This document shows, piece after piece, positions 21,717-32,788 of a stretch of 64,000 bases of DNA. This DNA is from Macrothele yani (taxonomy: Eukaryota; Arthropoda; Arachnida; Araneae; Macrothelidae). The stretch covers positions 106,342,021 to 106,406,020 of the forward strand of contig CM076991.1 in NCBI GenBank assembly GCA_039090855.1, read 5' to 3'. A model generated the notes under the pieces. That model was not told the origin of the DNA and made no database searches. It worked only from the letters and a program-made list of their open reading frames with translations. The number at the start of each line of letters is the position of its first letter. Position 1 is the stretch's first letter. The translations under genes and the position numbers were made by a program.

Positions 21717-22144
21717 AATATCAATGAGTGAAATACGGGATTACACCATTGTACAATACAAATTTGGAACATGTGAATTCTTTTATTGTTGTACATATGA
21801 CATGGATGTTAAGTCAAATAATATCCGAAAACGTGAAAATTTCGTCGTCCTGGGACGGGAATCGAACCCGCGTCTCCCGGATAGCTTCCGAGTATGCTAA
21901 CCATTACACCATCTAGAACGACCAAGTTTCAAGTTTCCGATTAACCTAAATATAATCGTCACAGGATTCGCTAGTCGAAGCAACCGGCATTTCCGCTCCA
22001 GGACATTCCAGGATCTACGAAATGTTAAAGTTTTCGGATATTATCAATCTTAATATTCATTTCATATTTATACCAATATATGGATTCACACCTTCAAAAT
22101 TTGTATTGCACGATGGTGTAATCCCGTATTTCATTCATTGATAT
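21717..22144. mobile_element. Inverted-repeat element with tRNA-like core (family 4)
   Basis: The left tip ATATCAATGAGTGAAATACG and the right tip CGTATTTCATTCATTGATAT are inverted, as are GGATTACACCAT and the AAATTTGTATTG-type blocks beside them. Inside lies a tRNA-like core on the minus strand (21920-21847) with GATGGTGTAATGG as A box and GGTTCGATTCCCG as B box. The acceptor ends are nearly complementary (GTTCTAG/CCAGGAC). The same core recurs at 22258-22318 and 62003-62075. Confidence 0.75.
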
Positions 22145-22445
22145 TCTGTGCTTCCTGGCAATCACGGGAATGAATTCTAATCCTCCAGATTAGCTATATA
22201 TGAATGTCGGTTTCTTCGACAAGCAAATCCTGTGATGGCTATATTCAAATTAATCGAAAACTAGAGACTTGGTCGTTCTGGGTGGTATAGGGAGACGCGG
22301 GTTCGATTCTCGCTCCAGGACGACCGAATTTTCAAGTTTTCGAAAATTATCTGACTTATCATCCTTGTCATATTTGCACCCAAAAACGGATTGTCATCTT
22401 CAAAATTTGCATTGTATGGTGTAATCCCGTATTCCATTCATAAAA
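22145..22445 (+). repeat. Partial second copy of family 4 element
   Basis: Contains GGTCGTTCTGGGTGGTATAG with half of the tRNA-like core deleted, then GGGTTCGATTCTCGCTCCAG and TTTTCAAGTTTTCG. The end GTATGGTGTAATCCCGTATT matches the tips of the neighbour at 21717-22144. The two copies are adjacent and opposed, so they form a larger inverted structure. Confidence 0.7.
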
Positions 22446-23231
22446 TATTTTTTTTTATTTGATTGAACACTTTTCTTACTTTTACTTACTATTACTTGAG
22501 TCGTATTTCCAGACTTCTTGGGGTTTTTTTGCTAGTTCATCTAAAACGTTCAGCTTGCTGTGTGTATTCTAGATGAATGCGAAGTAGTGCTAACCCAATG
22601 AGTCTCAGTTTTCATATGGTACTACAGAGATACGATTTTAAGATACGCAGTGTTGAAACCGAACGCACACTTTCTGAAGCTGTGACTGGTAGAATACCTA
22701 GCATGTAAAACAATGTTCTTATGTTAGGTAACACCTAATTGCAGCACATTTTTAAAGTATACTTAATGCATTTTTTGACCAGTGCTCTTCTTCTTTGCGG
22801 GCTATCCTACGGTACCACAGTTTCAATTCTGCGATTAATTCTTCTTGCGAGCTATTGAAGTCAGCTGCATAAAATTCAGTTAAAGTTTTAAAACCATCTG
22901 TATCTTGAAAAGATGGTGGTATATCGATATTTGTTGGGAAAAGTGACCGGAATCTTGATAAGACCGATTCCGTGTGCGAGAAATCTATTTTTCAAAGCAC
23001 TAATAAACATGTATAAAACTGGTACGTAAATTGAAACCCCGTAATAGTCTACTGAATTTTCTGTGTTTATACGTAGGTGAATCAAAAAATGAGTTACACT
23101 TAGCGCCATCTGGCGTGGGATTGCAGTCAGACCGTGTGCGCTTGGAAGCGAAGCAGACAATACGTCAAAGCTGCCGACGGGAGGTGTTTTAGTTCAGCAA
23201 CTGCGTAAGGCGTGTGCAGGAGGCAATCGTA

Positions 23232-24796
23232 ATGGCGTGTCAACTGGATTCTTATTCCAAATTGGAAGTGCGAGGAACCATTCCATTTTTGTGGGAAAAG
23301 CGCCTAAATTGCACTGACATCCATCGTGGAATCTGTGCTGTATACGAGGAAAATGCCATGTCTCTCGCCCGGCCATTGTAAAGTAGTGCCAACAATTTGA
23401 AAAGGGTCGCACAAATTTGACGGACGAATACCGCGAAGGAAGACCATTAATACCCAGCATTCCGGAGCATGTTGACAACATGATACGGGTTAATAGTCAT
23501 ATCAAAATCAAGGAAATTGCCAGTACGTTAGATATTTCGTATGGGACTGTGCATTCCATCATTCACGAGATTTCGGAAATTGTGTGTGAGATGAGTGCCA
23601 CGTTTACTCGCCGACCAGCACAGAAACCAACGTTTCCTGTAGTCTTTGGGACTTCTGCAATGGCATTCTGCTGAGGGTCACAATATTTTGCGTCGAATCA
23701 TCACAGGTGACGAAACGGGGTTTCTCCATTTCACCCCTGAAACCAAACGATCGTCCATGGAATGGAAGCATGTACAACAAGAAAGAACAGCAAAGTCCAA
23801 CCGTCTGCGGGAAAAGTCATGGCGATTGTTTTCTCTGACTATGAAGGCGTTGTTTATACAGAATTTCTGTCAAACGGGACGACTATCAATAATGACTCAT
23901 ATTGCGAAACGCTACGAAATTTGCGAAAGACAATTAAGGACAGACGCCGGGGTAAGCTGAGCGAAGGTGTCGTTCTGCTGCACGACAACGCCAAAACCCA
24001 CACAACACGGAAAACAAAGGAATTTCTACAGTCATTTAGTGCGAGGTGTGGCAACATTCACCGTACAGCCCCGACTTATCCCCGTGAAACTACCATTTGT
24101 TCGGTAAAATGAAACAGGACCTTAGTGGACAACGATTCCAAACCAGTGAGGCTGTGAAAGCTAAGGTTCTTAAGGTCAACGTCTAGTGATTTTGCTTCCT
24201 ATACTTCCAATGGGCAAACTTTTGTACACATTTTCTTCACAATTAATGCGTTCCCAAGGATGAAAATTTCAACATCGATTAAAATAACTTCATATTATAA
24301 CTTGGAATACTTAATATTTTCTAAAACATAACCATAATTAAGCAATCCAACGTTTGCTTGTCTACTGATGTCATCAACGTACAGGTCGCGCCATCTTTTT
24401 TCTGGTCTCAACACCACCAAAAGAAAAGTTATTGATTTTTAATATAATTATGGTTATGTTTTAGAAAGTATTAAGTATTCCAAGTTATAATATGAGGTTA
24501 TTTTTAATCGATGTTCAAATTTTCATTCTTTAATTGTGAAGAAAATGTGTACAGAAGTTTGCCCATTGGAAGTATAGGAAGCAAAATCACTAGACGTCCA
24601 CCTTAACTGGTTGCACCAAACTGGAGGAGAATTTTTCTGTACAGGTATGGGAAAGTTAATCGCTCGTTCCGATAAATGTTTTCAGTCCTTAGGCGACTAT
24701 GTCGAGAAAGGAATAAATGTTGAACCTTATAAAGCCAACATACATCCACTGAGTATATTTCTTAATTTGTTTTTTATTATTCAACAGTGTAACTAA
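23232..24796 (+). pseudogene. mariner transposase (DD34D), broken and MITE-interrupted
   Basis: ATG at 23232 begins MACQLDSYSKLEVRGTIPFL. CTDIHRGICAVYEENAMS is the first helix-turn-helix. A frameshift and a TAG near 23375 precede CQQFEKGRTNLTDEYREG. The second helix-turn-helix follows (MIRVNSHIKIKEIASTLDIS). First Asp: ITGDETGFLHF. Second Asp: LLHDNAKTHTTRK. At the third site the sequence reads SPDLSP, stop, NYHLFGKM, where SPCDYHLF is expected, so the third Asp is now Asn after a nonsense codon. At 24170-24606 a MITE splits the frame. Removing it joins AVKAKVL to NWLHQTGGEFF, the normal mariner C-terminus, ending near YVEKGINVE. Confidence 0.9.
24174..24602. mobile_element. Foldback MITE with TTAA target duplication
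   Basis: Arms 24174-24341 and 24445-24602 are inverted copies around a loop of about 103 bp. TTAA flanks both sides (24170-24173 and 24603-24606). The tips read GGTCAACGTCTAGTGATTTT and rc GGTGGACGTCTAGTGATTTT. TTAA duplication is the hallmark of piggyBac-type insertion, but the tips do not start CCC as classic piggyBac ends do. No coding capacity. Confidence 0.9.
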
Positions 24797-24810
24797 CTTT
24801 TTGATCCGCC

Positions 24811-25302
24811 ATCGTCTTAGAGCGTTGGTTTTGTTTTGACGTAAATCTTGGTTGTTTAATCAAAACTCCCTGCTTTCAGCGTGCTTTGGAGTAATCTGAA
24901 ATAAATCATGGAACTCAAATTTGGCATTGCCCCGTCGTCACAGAAACTTTCAATATACCTACCTTTCCATGTATTGGCTTTTCATTGCAATTGGACATTC
25001 TGGTCCTTAACTCTATGCCGCTTCCTCATCTTCATGGATAAAACACGTTCAATGAGACATAAGAACAATTTCCAATACTAACAAAATTTTGCCTTTTAAA
25101 AACATATTTTTTGAAATATCGAAAAGTTCCAATTTGTGGGAAGGGGGAGGAGTGTTAACACCCCGATTCCCCCTGAGCACCGAACCCAAACGGAAAGGAA
25201 AATCCCGTAAACAAGCAAAATAAACGAACCTGGTAATATTAAATAATTTCATTAAAAAACTGTTATACGTAGTAACAAGAGTTTTTGATTCCTCAGCAGA
25301 TA
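24811..25302. other. No gene recognised
   Basis: An 89-codon minus frame at 25049-25318 has no motif. Confidence 0.4.
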
Positions 25303-25304
25303 TA

Positions 25305-26526
25305 CACTGCACTGACAAAAGTCACCGGACACCTAGAAGAGAAACACAACACATCATTTATTGACATACATTAGTACGGTGTCGGTCCACCTTTGCCATT
25401 AATGCATACACTGACCCTTCGGGACATGCTTTCGACATGGTTTTGGAACACAGCGCTTCCATTCAGTACGTAATGCTGCCCCTAACTGTCGCTTAGTAGT
25501 AGACCTTGGTTCCAAACTTTTTATGCGGTGCTCTTAATTCATCCCATAGGTGTTCTATGGGATTCAGATCAGGACTCTGTGTTAGCCGGTTCACACACGA
25601 TACGGAATTATCGTCAAACCACGCCGTAACAGTCCTTGCTTTATGGCTCGGTGCATTACCCTGCTGGTACCAACAAGGTCAGGTTCCATAGTATTGCCAC
25701 AGAGTTGGTAGTGCATAATTGTCCAGAATATCCAGGTAGACAGGTTTGTCCACGATAACCAATGGGCCGGCACCATACCACGAAAAACACCCCCACACGA
25801 GCACACTGCCTGCTCCAAACATGACCGTGGAAACAGTACACTGTGGTAAATAGCGTTCCCCCGGCTGCAGCCATACCCACATACGGTCATCATACTGATG
25901 GATCGTGTATCTGTATTCATTAGTCCATAGGACCCGTTTCCATTGATCTACCATCCATGATAAATGTTCTTTACACCATGCTAAACGACGAATAGCATTC
26001 CGAGTGGAGATGAAAGGTTTATGAGCAGCCGCACGACCACGGTAACCCATGGAATGAAGTTCTCTACGAATGGTACGTGTACAAACCGAAGTTCCAGCAT
26101 TTTTACTCACCTGTACCCTGAATTCTTGTGCAGTACTCCGTCCATTAGCTGTAACGATTCTCCTGAGGCTTCGACGGCTTCTATCACAGATTTTCTGTAG
26201 TCTGCTGGTACGTTTTGCTGCTTCAGGCAAGCCATGTGTCTTCCACTTATTCAGTGCACCTAAAATTGCTGACTTGGGCATGTTTAAATGCCTCTCGGTT
26301 TCTCTTATAAAAAACCCACTAATATAACACCGTACAATCTTTTCCTTTCTCAAAGTCAGTTCTCTCCCGCCGCGACATTTTCACTCAACCTCACAGTGCG
26401 ATATGATCGCGGTTAGCTGCAGGCTTGTTTATATATCGTTTGCAGCTGTACCCCGCATCCTAACAACGCAGCGGATCCGTTCATTTGTTTTTGAAGTGGT
26501 GTCCGTTGACTTTTGTCAGTATAGCG
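25305..26526 (-). mobile_element. Tc1-like DNA transposon, family B, copy 2
   Basis: 1222 bp with termini CACTGCACTGACAAAAGTCA and TGACTTTTGTCAGTATAGCG. TA is present on both sides (25303-25304 and 26527-26528). It is inverted relative to copies 1 and 3 and is the least rearranged of the three. Confidence 0.95.
25371..26378 (-). pseudogene. Tc1-like transposase, family B, catalytic residues lost
   Basis: The native ATG is at 26378 (MSRRERTDFEKGK). One extra A near 26343 shifts the frame. From there a frame of 224 codons runs to 25679 with both helix-turn-helix segments (IVRCYISGFFIRETERHLN; RTIRRELHSMGYRGRAA). The first catalytic site reads WTNEYRY, where the sister copy has WTDESRY, so the Asp is Asn. 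After a frameshift at about 25680 the second site reads QQGNAPSHKAR, Asp to Gly. SPDLNPIEHLWDEL and the normal end (KGGPTPY, stop at 25371) follow with further indels. The gross structure is good, but the active site is destroyed. Confidence 0.92.
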
Positions 26527-26529
26527 TAT

Positions 26530-27246
26530 GTAGTTTCCCTGTTCCGAGTTACTCCAGGTTTGATACTCAGATAAGATTTATAAAAAAAAAAAAAGAGCAA
26601 CTAGTAAAGTCTGTAGCGCCTGAACGAAACATAAGGTTATCGTTGAACGGCAACATGAGGAGGATCTTACTGTGTTGGTGAGATTTGTGAAAATCAGACA
26701 TTTACATAACTTCTCAAAGATGTACATTTACGACACTTAGATGCTAAACCGTGCTTCTCACATTGCAGAAATGCGCGAATAGCTCTTGCACCAGTTGCAG
26801 AATGTAAAAAAAAAAAAAATTGCTCAGGCATTCAGAAGCGAAGATTTTGTGAAAAACTAAGAAAAAAGAATGAAATAAAATAGGATAAATTAGGCCACCT
26901 AGCGGGAAAAGTGGGCATCACAAAAATTCTACCGTGTGTAAATCATCTAAAATGTTTTACATTATGTGATGCAAAAATGATTTTTCTAACATACTTCCAT
27001 TTGCAAAAATATAAGTTCTAAAAGTTGATTTACGCTATCGGGAAAACTGTGCATCACAAAAATTCGAACACGATTCGTAATATTTATGCTATCCTTTGCA
27101 TAAAGAATTTCTAAATCTAACTTATAGATATAAATATTGTGACAATGGGATAATTGAAGGAATTAGAATGTCTAAGATATGCTGAAAATGGCACCACGTT
27201 CTTTGTGGTACCTTCATAAAAATGTGGTTCTAAAATGCTGTTTGAC
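26530..27246. other. No gene; short local duplication
   Basis: CATCACAAAAATTC preceded by GGGAAAA occurs at about 26907 and 27051, 144 bp apart. Each copy is followed by similar AT-rich sequence. Nothing else was recognised. Confidence 0.45.
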
Positions 27247-28245
27247 TTCATTTCATTTATTTCATTTTAGTTGTCGCATACAAATTACATAAATTAATGG
27301 AAGGTGTTATAGAGCAGATCAGCAACAACAGGGATGAACAGAGGGAAAAGGCCAGATGGGCCTAACTAGCCCTCTTCTATCAAAACAATAATCTTGGAAA
27401 TAAATATCGAGTCAAGCAGACATACTAGTGATTGTCATCATTATAATTTCAAATTAACTGCCAAAGCATCTCCATCCGATATTGTTTTATCTATATATTA
27501 AAAATGTAAACTAAAACAATACCACTTAAGATTTTACCAGATTAGTTAAAAGTCCGATTAATTACGGTCAGCATTAAGATTGCCAGTAATATCAAATATT
27601 AGTTTGTTTAATGATTCAAGGGTTACAATCATCATTTTTAAAATATAATAGTAAATTTAAGAACTTGTAAGCACAGTGACTGTTCCAATTTATTTATGAA
27701 GTAGCTGCTACCTATGTAAAAAAAGAATAAAAAATTACAATGAGGCTGATCGTAAAAAAATATTGTTTAAGTTTTTTTTTAATAAACAAATGTTATTTAG
27801 GCTTGTTAAATCATCAGGCAAAATATTCCAGAAGGTTGGTCCAGCATAATTAATATGTGCTCTGGAACGTTCTGCTTGTACAAACATAGGCACTAGTTTA
27901 GTTTTATTTCTAGTAGAATGTTGATGGGTGGGCAAATTTCGTGAAATTAAATACCGATAAAGATTTTTTTTATTCTCTTAAACGTTAATGTTCATAAGTT
28001 ATAATTATATAATTGTTCAATAGTTAGGAGATTAAAATCATTAGGATGTAGGTCTAATCAGGTTGTCACACTTCGGGAATAACTATTTTGAATTTTCAAC
28101 TCCAGAAGTCTAATGAAATTATTTTGTAATCGTTGTAAATTATTAATATTATATTTAGAGGGGTTTTCCCTAGGTCAAAATATAGTAATTCAGGTGAGTT
28201 TGAATTAGAGTAAGAATTTTATAGCTATCGCACATTAGGGGAGCA
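27247..28245 (-). mobile_element. CR1/L2-like LINE, second copy, 5'-truncated
   Basis: The 3' end on the minus strand is CAACTAAAATGAAATAAATG, close to that of the LINE at 16971. Upstream, 27935-27735 encodes STRNKTKLVPMFVQAERSR, NYAGPTFWNILPDDLTSL, aligning with the C-terminus of the first copy. The region 27955-28245 is a degenerate continuation (TATTCAACAATT-type sequence shared with 17480-17560). No complete domain remains. Confidence 0.75.
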
Positions 28246-28249
28246 AGTG

Positions 28250-30160
28250 TTATTTTCAGATTTCAGGGGATGCTTAATTTCGAGTGTGAAATTTAAACCA
28301 AATGGCTGAAATGAAAATAAAAATTAACAAACTTTTGCGGAAATTGGAATGTGAATAGATGAATATGAATTTTAAATATGGGGTGATGTTTATCAAACTG
28401 AGGAAATAATTGTTCGTTAACGCCGTTAAATCTAAATACATTCTCAAGAGATAGCTTGTTTGTAACATACATTCTCAAGAGATAGCTTGTTTTGTTAAAA
28501 GAAATAATCATAAATATTTTGCAATGTTTATTCACGGAGCTTTCGATTCGATTTGTGACATTGTTTGCTTTTAAAAGAAAAAACTATTTTAATTCTGCTT
28601 TGAAGGAAATGACGCTTGAGGATTCGCACATTAAAACTAATTTCTATGAAAGCATCTTTGTTTCAACCTTCAACAAAGCAAAGCATCGCGTATGTAAATT
28701 CAAAACAACTCCTATGCCGTAACTATAATTATCTTACGCCGTTTCGTCTTTATGGAAAAAGTGATCTGAATATTTATACGCTCCAATTTTAAGCTGAATG
28801 ATAAATAAGGCAAAATATGAAATGAGAAGCATAATTCTGTTACGCTGCACTCTGGCCGATAAGCATTACGATTTTCGTCTTATTTGGTTAGTTATACGAA
28901 AATTTTACATTTGTCTCATAATTTAGTTGCAACTGTAGTGTTGATACAAATTAAATTCAAAATGCAAGAAATGTGTTACAGCATTGCATTCGGGATGAAA
29001 TACTTTTGTTGTCTGAAGAGTTTACAACAAAATTTTGTTAGAACTTTATAGCTTTAGCTTCTCCCAATCGCTCCTTTTTCTTCATCGGAAGCTAGCAGAC
29101 ACACCATAACGCTGAAACAGAAACGTCCTTATTAGCAGTGGTTCCAGGAATACACTGCGCTTTTTATATGATCTGGTCTCTGAGTCATTGTATCGCCTGT
29201 CACTTTAAATGTAAAATGAATATCGCCGACATTCGCTTCCTATGTTTGCTGTCTCTTTCGCTTCAATTACTTACGAGCATTCGTTTACGTGAACGTGAGG
29301 TCTGCTTGTTTGTTTGCTTGTGTTCCTGTTGTTTGTCTTTTGCTACTTCTCCTGAGAAAGGACCATTCTGATTTGTTTGCAGTTTTGTCTTAATTTCACT
29401 TTTTATTTCCTTAGCTTTGTTGTACAGGTTTCCTACTCCGCAGTTTTTTTTTTTTTTTATTTCTTCTCTTCCAGCTACCATGCCTAATTTCTTATATTCC
29501 GCAACCAAGTTCTTTGTCTTTACTTTCGAGCTATTATTTTCACCATACCTCATTACTACGTCGGTCTTCGCGAAATATGATTTTTTTTTCTTTTCGTTTC
29601 TGCCACCCATCCCCCTTCCTTTCGTTTGTTCAGATTAGTTCCTTCTCTTCGGCGGCAAGAATTTGTTGTTTTGATGTGAGTTCGTTTTGAATTTATTTTT
29701 CTTGAGAGCAGCAACATTGTTTGTTTCTTCTTTTTATTTCGGGGTCTGCCAGCTAAACCTGCTCAAAATTTCCTACTCTGGTTTCTCTCATTGATTTATC
29801 TTTTTTTTTTTTTACCGTCTTATGGCACATCTGATTCGCACGTATTTCCCTGATCTATGATGCGAAAAAGGATGGTAATTAGTTCCATGGGGAAAGGGTG
29901 GACACCCGATATTTTCAACAAGAAAAGAAATTACGCTTTTCCATATTTCAATTCCTAATAATTAACCTTCTTCTCACATTTCTAGATCTCTTTCGATCAC
30001 AGTGTCTTTTTTCTATTTTACATGAGGTATTTTTGAACAAAAAGAATTGCCACATAATTGCACATCACAGGAAAACTTCATTGACACGAATGCTGTATGA
30101 CAAAATAACTTACAAACAACTTAATCTTTTCAGAAAATATTTCACTGACAACAGATATAC
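28250..30160. other. No gene recognised; one Lys-rich frame
   Basis: The longest frame (115 codons, minus, 29610-29263) starts MGGRNEKKKKSYFAKTDVVM and is rich in Lys and Asn. Its Lys runs come from poly-T tracts at 29446-29460 and 29582-29589. I recognise no domain and see no neighbouring signal that would make it a gene. Two short direct repeats (ACATTCTCAAGAGATAGC) lie at about 28439 and 28469. Confidence 0.4.
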
Positions 30161-31343
30161 GGGATCAGGTGATGGAGCATTCGTGAACGAAACGAATGAC
30201 TCTTCGTCACAGCAGTGCTCGCTCTCACCGCTGTGACATGTCTTCCACTTTCTCCTATTCTTGTTTCGCCAATCCAATTCCCGCTGCGTCGAAAGTTAAC
30301 AGATTCCGCCATTTTAGGTGAGGAAAGAATTCTGAATTCTCCTATTCCTGTCTCGACTAAAACTTTCACTTGCTAGAGGGGAAGGATTCACCTGGAGCAA
30401 ACTTCATTTTTCGCTTATTCTTGTTTCACCTATTCTTGTTACGTCGAAAAGTTAATAGGTTCCTCTATTTTAGGCGAGGAAATAATTCTTGATTTGCCTA
30501 TTCCTGTCTCGCCTAAAACTTTCACTTGCTAGAGGGAAAGGATTCACCTGGAGCAAACTTCCTTTTTCGCCTATTCTACTTTTGCCTATTCCTGCTACGT
30601 CGAAAGTTAACGGGGCGAGAAAATGCTATTACATTATTTCGCTTAAGCTTTGACGGAGTGATTTTTTTTCAAAAAAAAGATTCATGTTTACCTCCCGTAA
30701 TTTTTATTAAAAATCGAAACACTAAATCTTTCGTGCGTTTAAAAAAAAAAAAAAATTCCCGTGAAAAAAAAAAGCTAGTTTTCATCACTAGGGTTCGAAG
30801 CTAGTTTTATTTCTTTAATCGAAAAAAAAAAAAAGCCAAGTAGAAAACAAAGTTATGCAAAAAATTTATAATTAAAAAAAAAGGCTGGAGGGATGGTATT
30901 ACATTATTTCGCATAAGCTTTGACGGAGGGATTTAAAGAAAAAAAGTACATCTTTACCGCCCGTTTATTATTATTTCTTTTTTTTTTTATCGAAACACTG
31001 AAACTTACGTGCGTTAATGTAGGAGACTTCAAATGCTTAATAAAAAGTAAAAGGTAGTTCTCAGGAGTAGTCGTCAGTGTGATTAAGGTATTAAATGCGT
31101 CGTCCAATCAAAATCGTGAGAAACTATAGTGAGATGTGGGTGTAACCGGTGCAAGGCGGAATTCAAGATAACGTTGATACTGAAAAGGCAAGGAAGCGTA
31201 AAGGGTAGAGGGATGTTGGTGCAGTGGTAGAAAGGAGGGTCAAAAGAAAAGAGGGAGTGGGGAATATTAAAAAAGAAGTAGAATGGGGGGACAAATAGGG
31301 AAACCAAAGGTTTCAGGGAGGTGAGAAAGTCTAATGGTATATA

Positions 31344-32788
31344 CACTGCCGGAAAGTGTAAAAAGAACACCAAGAAGGAATTGGCGGACGATCATGAAAT
31401 TTACATATGTTAATGGGGTCGAGCTTACGTAGGTGTGATGTTAATTTCGGGACCAACCGGTGAGCGCTTACGCCACAGCACGGCATAATATGCAAATTAT
31501 CGTCGGTGGTATTTAAATAGTATGGCGAAGTGAATGTAATCAGTCGTCGGCGTACGGTCTCGTGCGAAGACCCTGAAGAAGCTGCAATACCTGGACATGG
31601 AAGACGTGTACGATTTCAGCAGTTATCGGACTTTGAGCGAGGTGGTCCATTCGGACTCCGCGAGGCCGGATCGTCGTATTGCGGAGCGAATTGGACGGGA
31701 AGTATCGGTGGGTGGTGCGATGGTGGCGTAGATGGTCCGAGGAACATTCCCACACGAGAAGACGTGGAACCGGAAGTCACAGACGGACTGATGAGCGGAC
31801 CGATCGACGCATAAGAAGTGCGGCGTTGTCAAGCAGAACATACAGTGCGACGCAAATCCGAGCTACCGTTGCACCTGAGGTGACTGTGCGAACAATCCGC
31901 AACCGTCTACTGGATGCAGGACTACGTGCACGTGTGCCTCTGGCATGTGTACCTCTGACTCCAGCCCACCGTCAGGAACGGCTGCAGTGGTGTCGCCATC
32001 GTCTACAGTGGTGTCGCCAACGTCTGCAGTGGAGAACGCAAAGGCGATCTGTCGTGTTCAGCGATGACAGCAGATTCTGCTTGGGAGACTCCGATGGCCG
32101 TATGCGTGTTCGCAGACGCACAGGGGAGCGTCTCCACCCTTCTTGCATCCGCCAGCGACACACAGGGCCTACACCTGGTCTCCTGGTGTGGGGAGCGATC
32201 AGCTATCACTCCCGTACACAACTAGTGTTTGTACCCGGTACGTTAAACAGCACCTCCTATATCAACAACATCATTCAGCCCGTTGTTGTGCCATTTGTAA
32301 GGTCGGTCTATCGTGGTGTTTTCCAGCAAGATAACGCACGCCCACACACGACACGTGCAACGCAACATGCACTTCAGGGTGTGAGACAACTTCCATGGCC
32401 TGCACGTTCACCGGATTTGTCCCCCATTGAGCACGTGTAGAATTTTATGGGACAACGACTTATCCGGTCCCCGCGGTCAGCCACGACCATTCCCGATTTA
32501 CGCGTTTAGGTTGAGGATGCTTAGAACTCAATACCCCAAATTTACATCCAACATCTGCACGACAGACTCCATGCCAGAATTGCACAGTGTGACGCAGTTC
32601 ATGGCGGTTCAACCTCGTACTAACCATGTTACATGGAAATGTTATTTTTCAGTTTACCAGCAAATACAGCTGTATTTTGCCATAATGTTTTAATCACGTT
32701 ATCCTCTGTGTTCCATTATTATGCTGTATAAATTTCGTTGGTATCAGACGTCTCCTTCTTGGTGTTCTTGTTTCACTTTCCGCCAGTG
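31344..32788 (+). mobile_element. Tc1-like DNA transposon, family F
   Basis: 1445 bp. The ends are CACTGCCGGAAAGTGTAAAA and TTTCACTTTCCGCCAGTG, with TA on both sides (31342-31343, 32789-32790). It inserted into the 3' part of the GIY-YIG frame. Confidence 0.95.
31530..32690 (+). pseudogene. Tc1-like transposase, family F, 32-residue D-E spacing
   Basis: The N-terminus is in the frame around 31600 (FQQLSDFERGGPFGLREAG). A frameshift near 31680 moves it to a frame open from 31679 to 32440. That frame has HTRRRGTGSHRRTDERTDRR, the second helix-turn-helix (ATVAPEVTVRTIRNRLLDAG), first Asp FSDDSRF, second Asp FQQDNARPHTTRA and Glu in SPDLSPIEHV. TAG at 32438 replaces the Trp that follows HV. Between second Asp and Glu I count 32 residues, two fewer than in families B and G. 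A 21-bp tandem repeat (31982-32031) duplicates LQWCRHR within the linker. The C-terminus can be followed to about 32690 in other frames. Confidence 0.9.

Larger units (their letters stand above)
23074..24810 (+). mobile_element. mariner transposon, family E, with MITE insert
   Basis: The ends GTGAATCAAAAAATGAGTTA and TAACTAACTTTTTGATCC are inverted repeats. Without the 429-bp MITE and one TTAA copy the element is about 1.3 kb, the usual mariner size. Edges are uncertain by a few bases. Confidence 0.82.

Noticed and set aside
31083..31373. Continuation of the GIY-YIG frame left of the Tc1 insertion
   Set aside because: After removing the element and one TA the two frames are out of phase by one base, and the 96-codon frame shows only Phe/Pro-rich low complexity.
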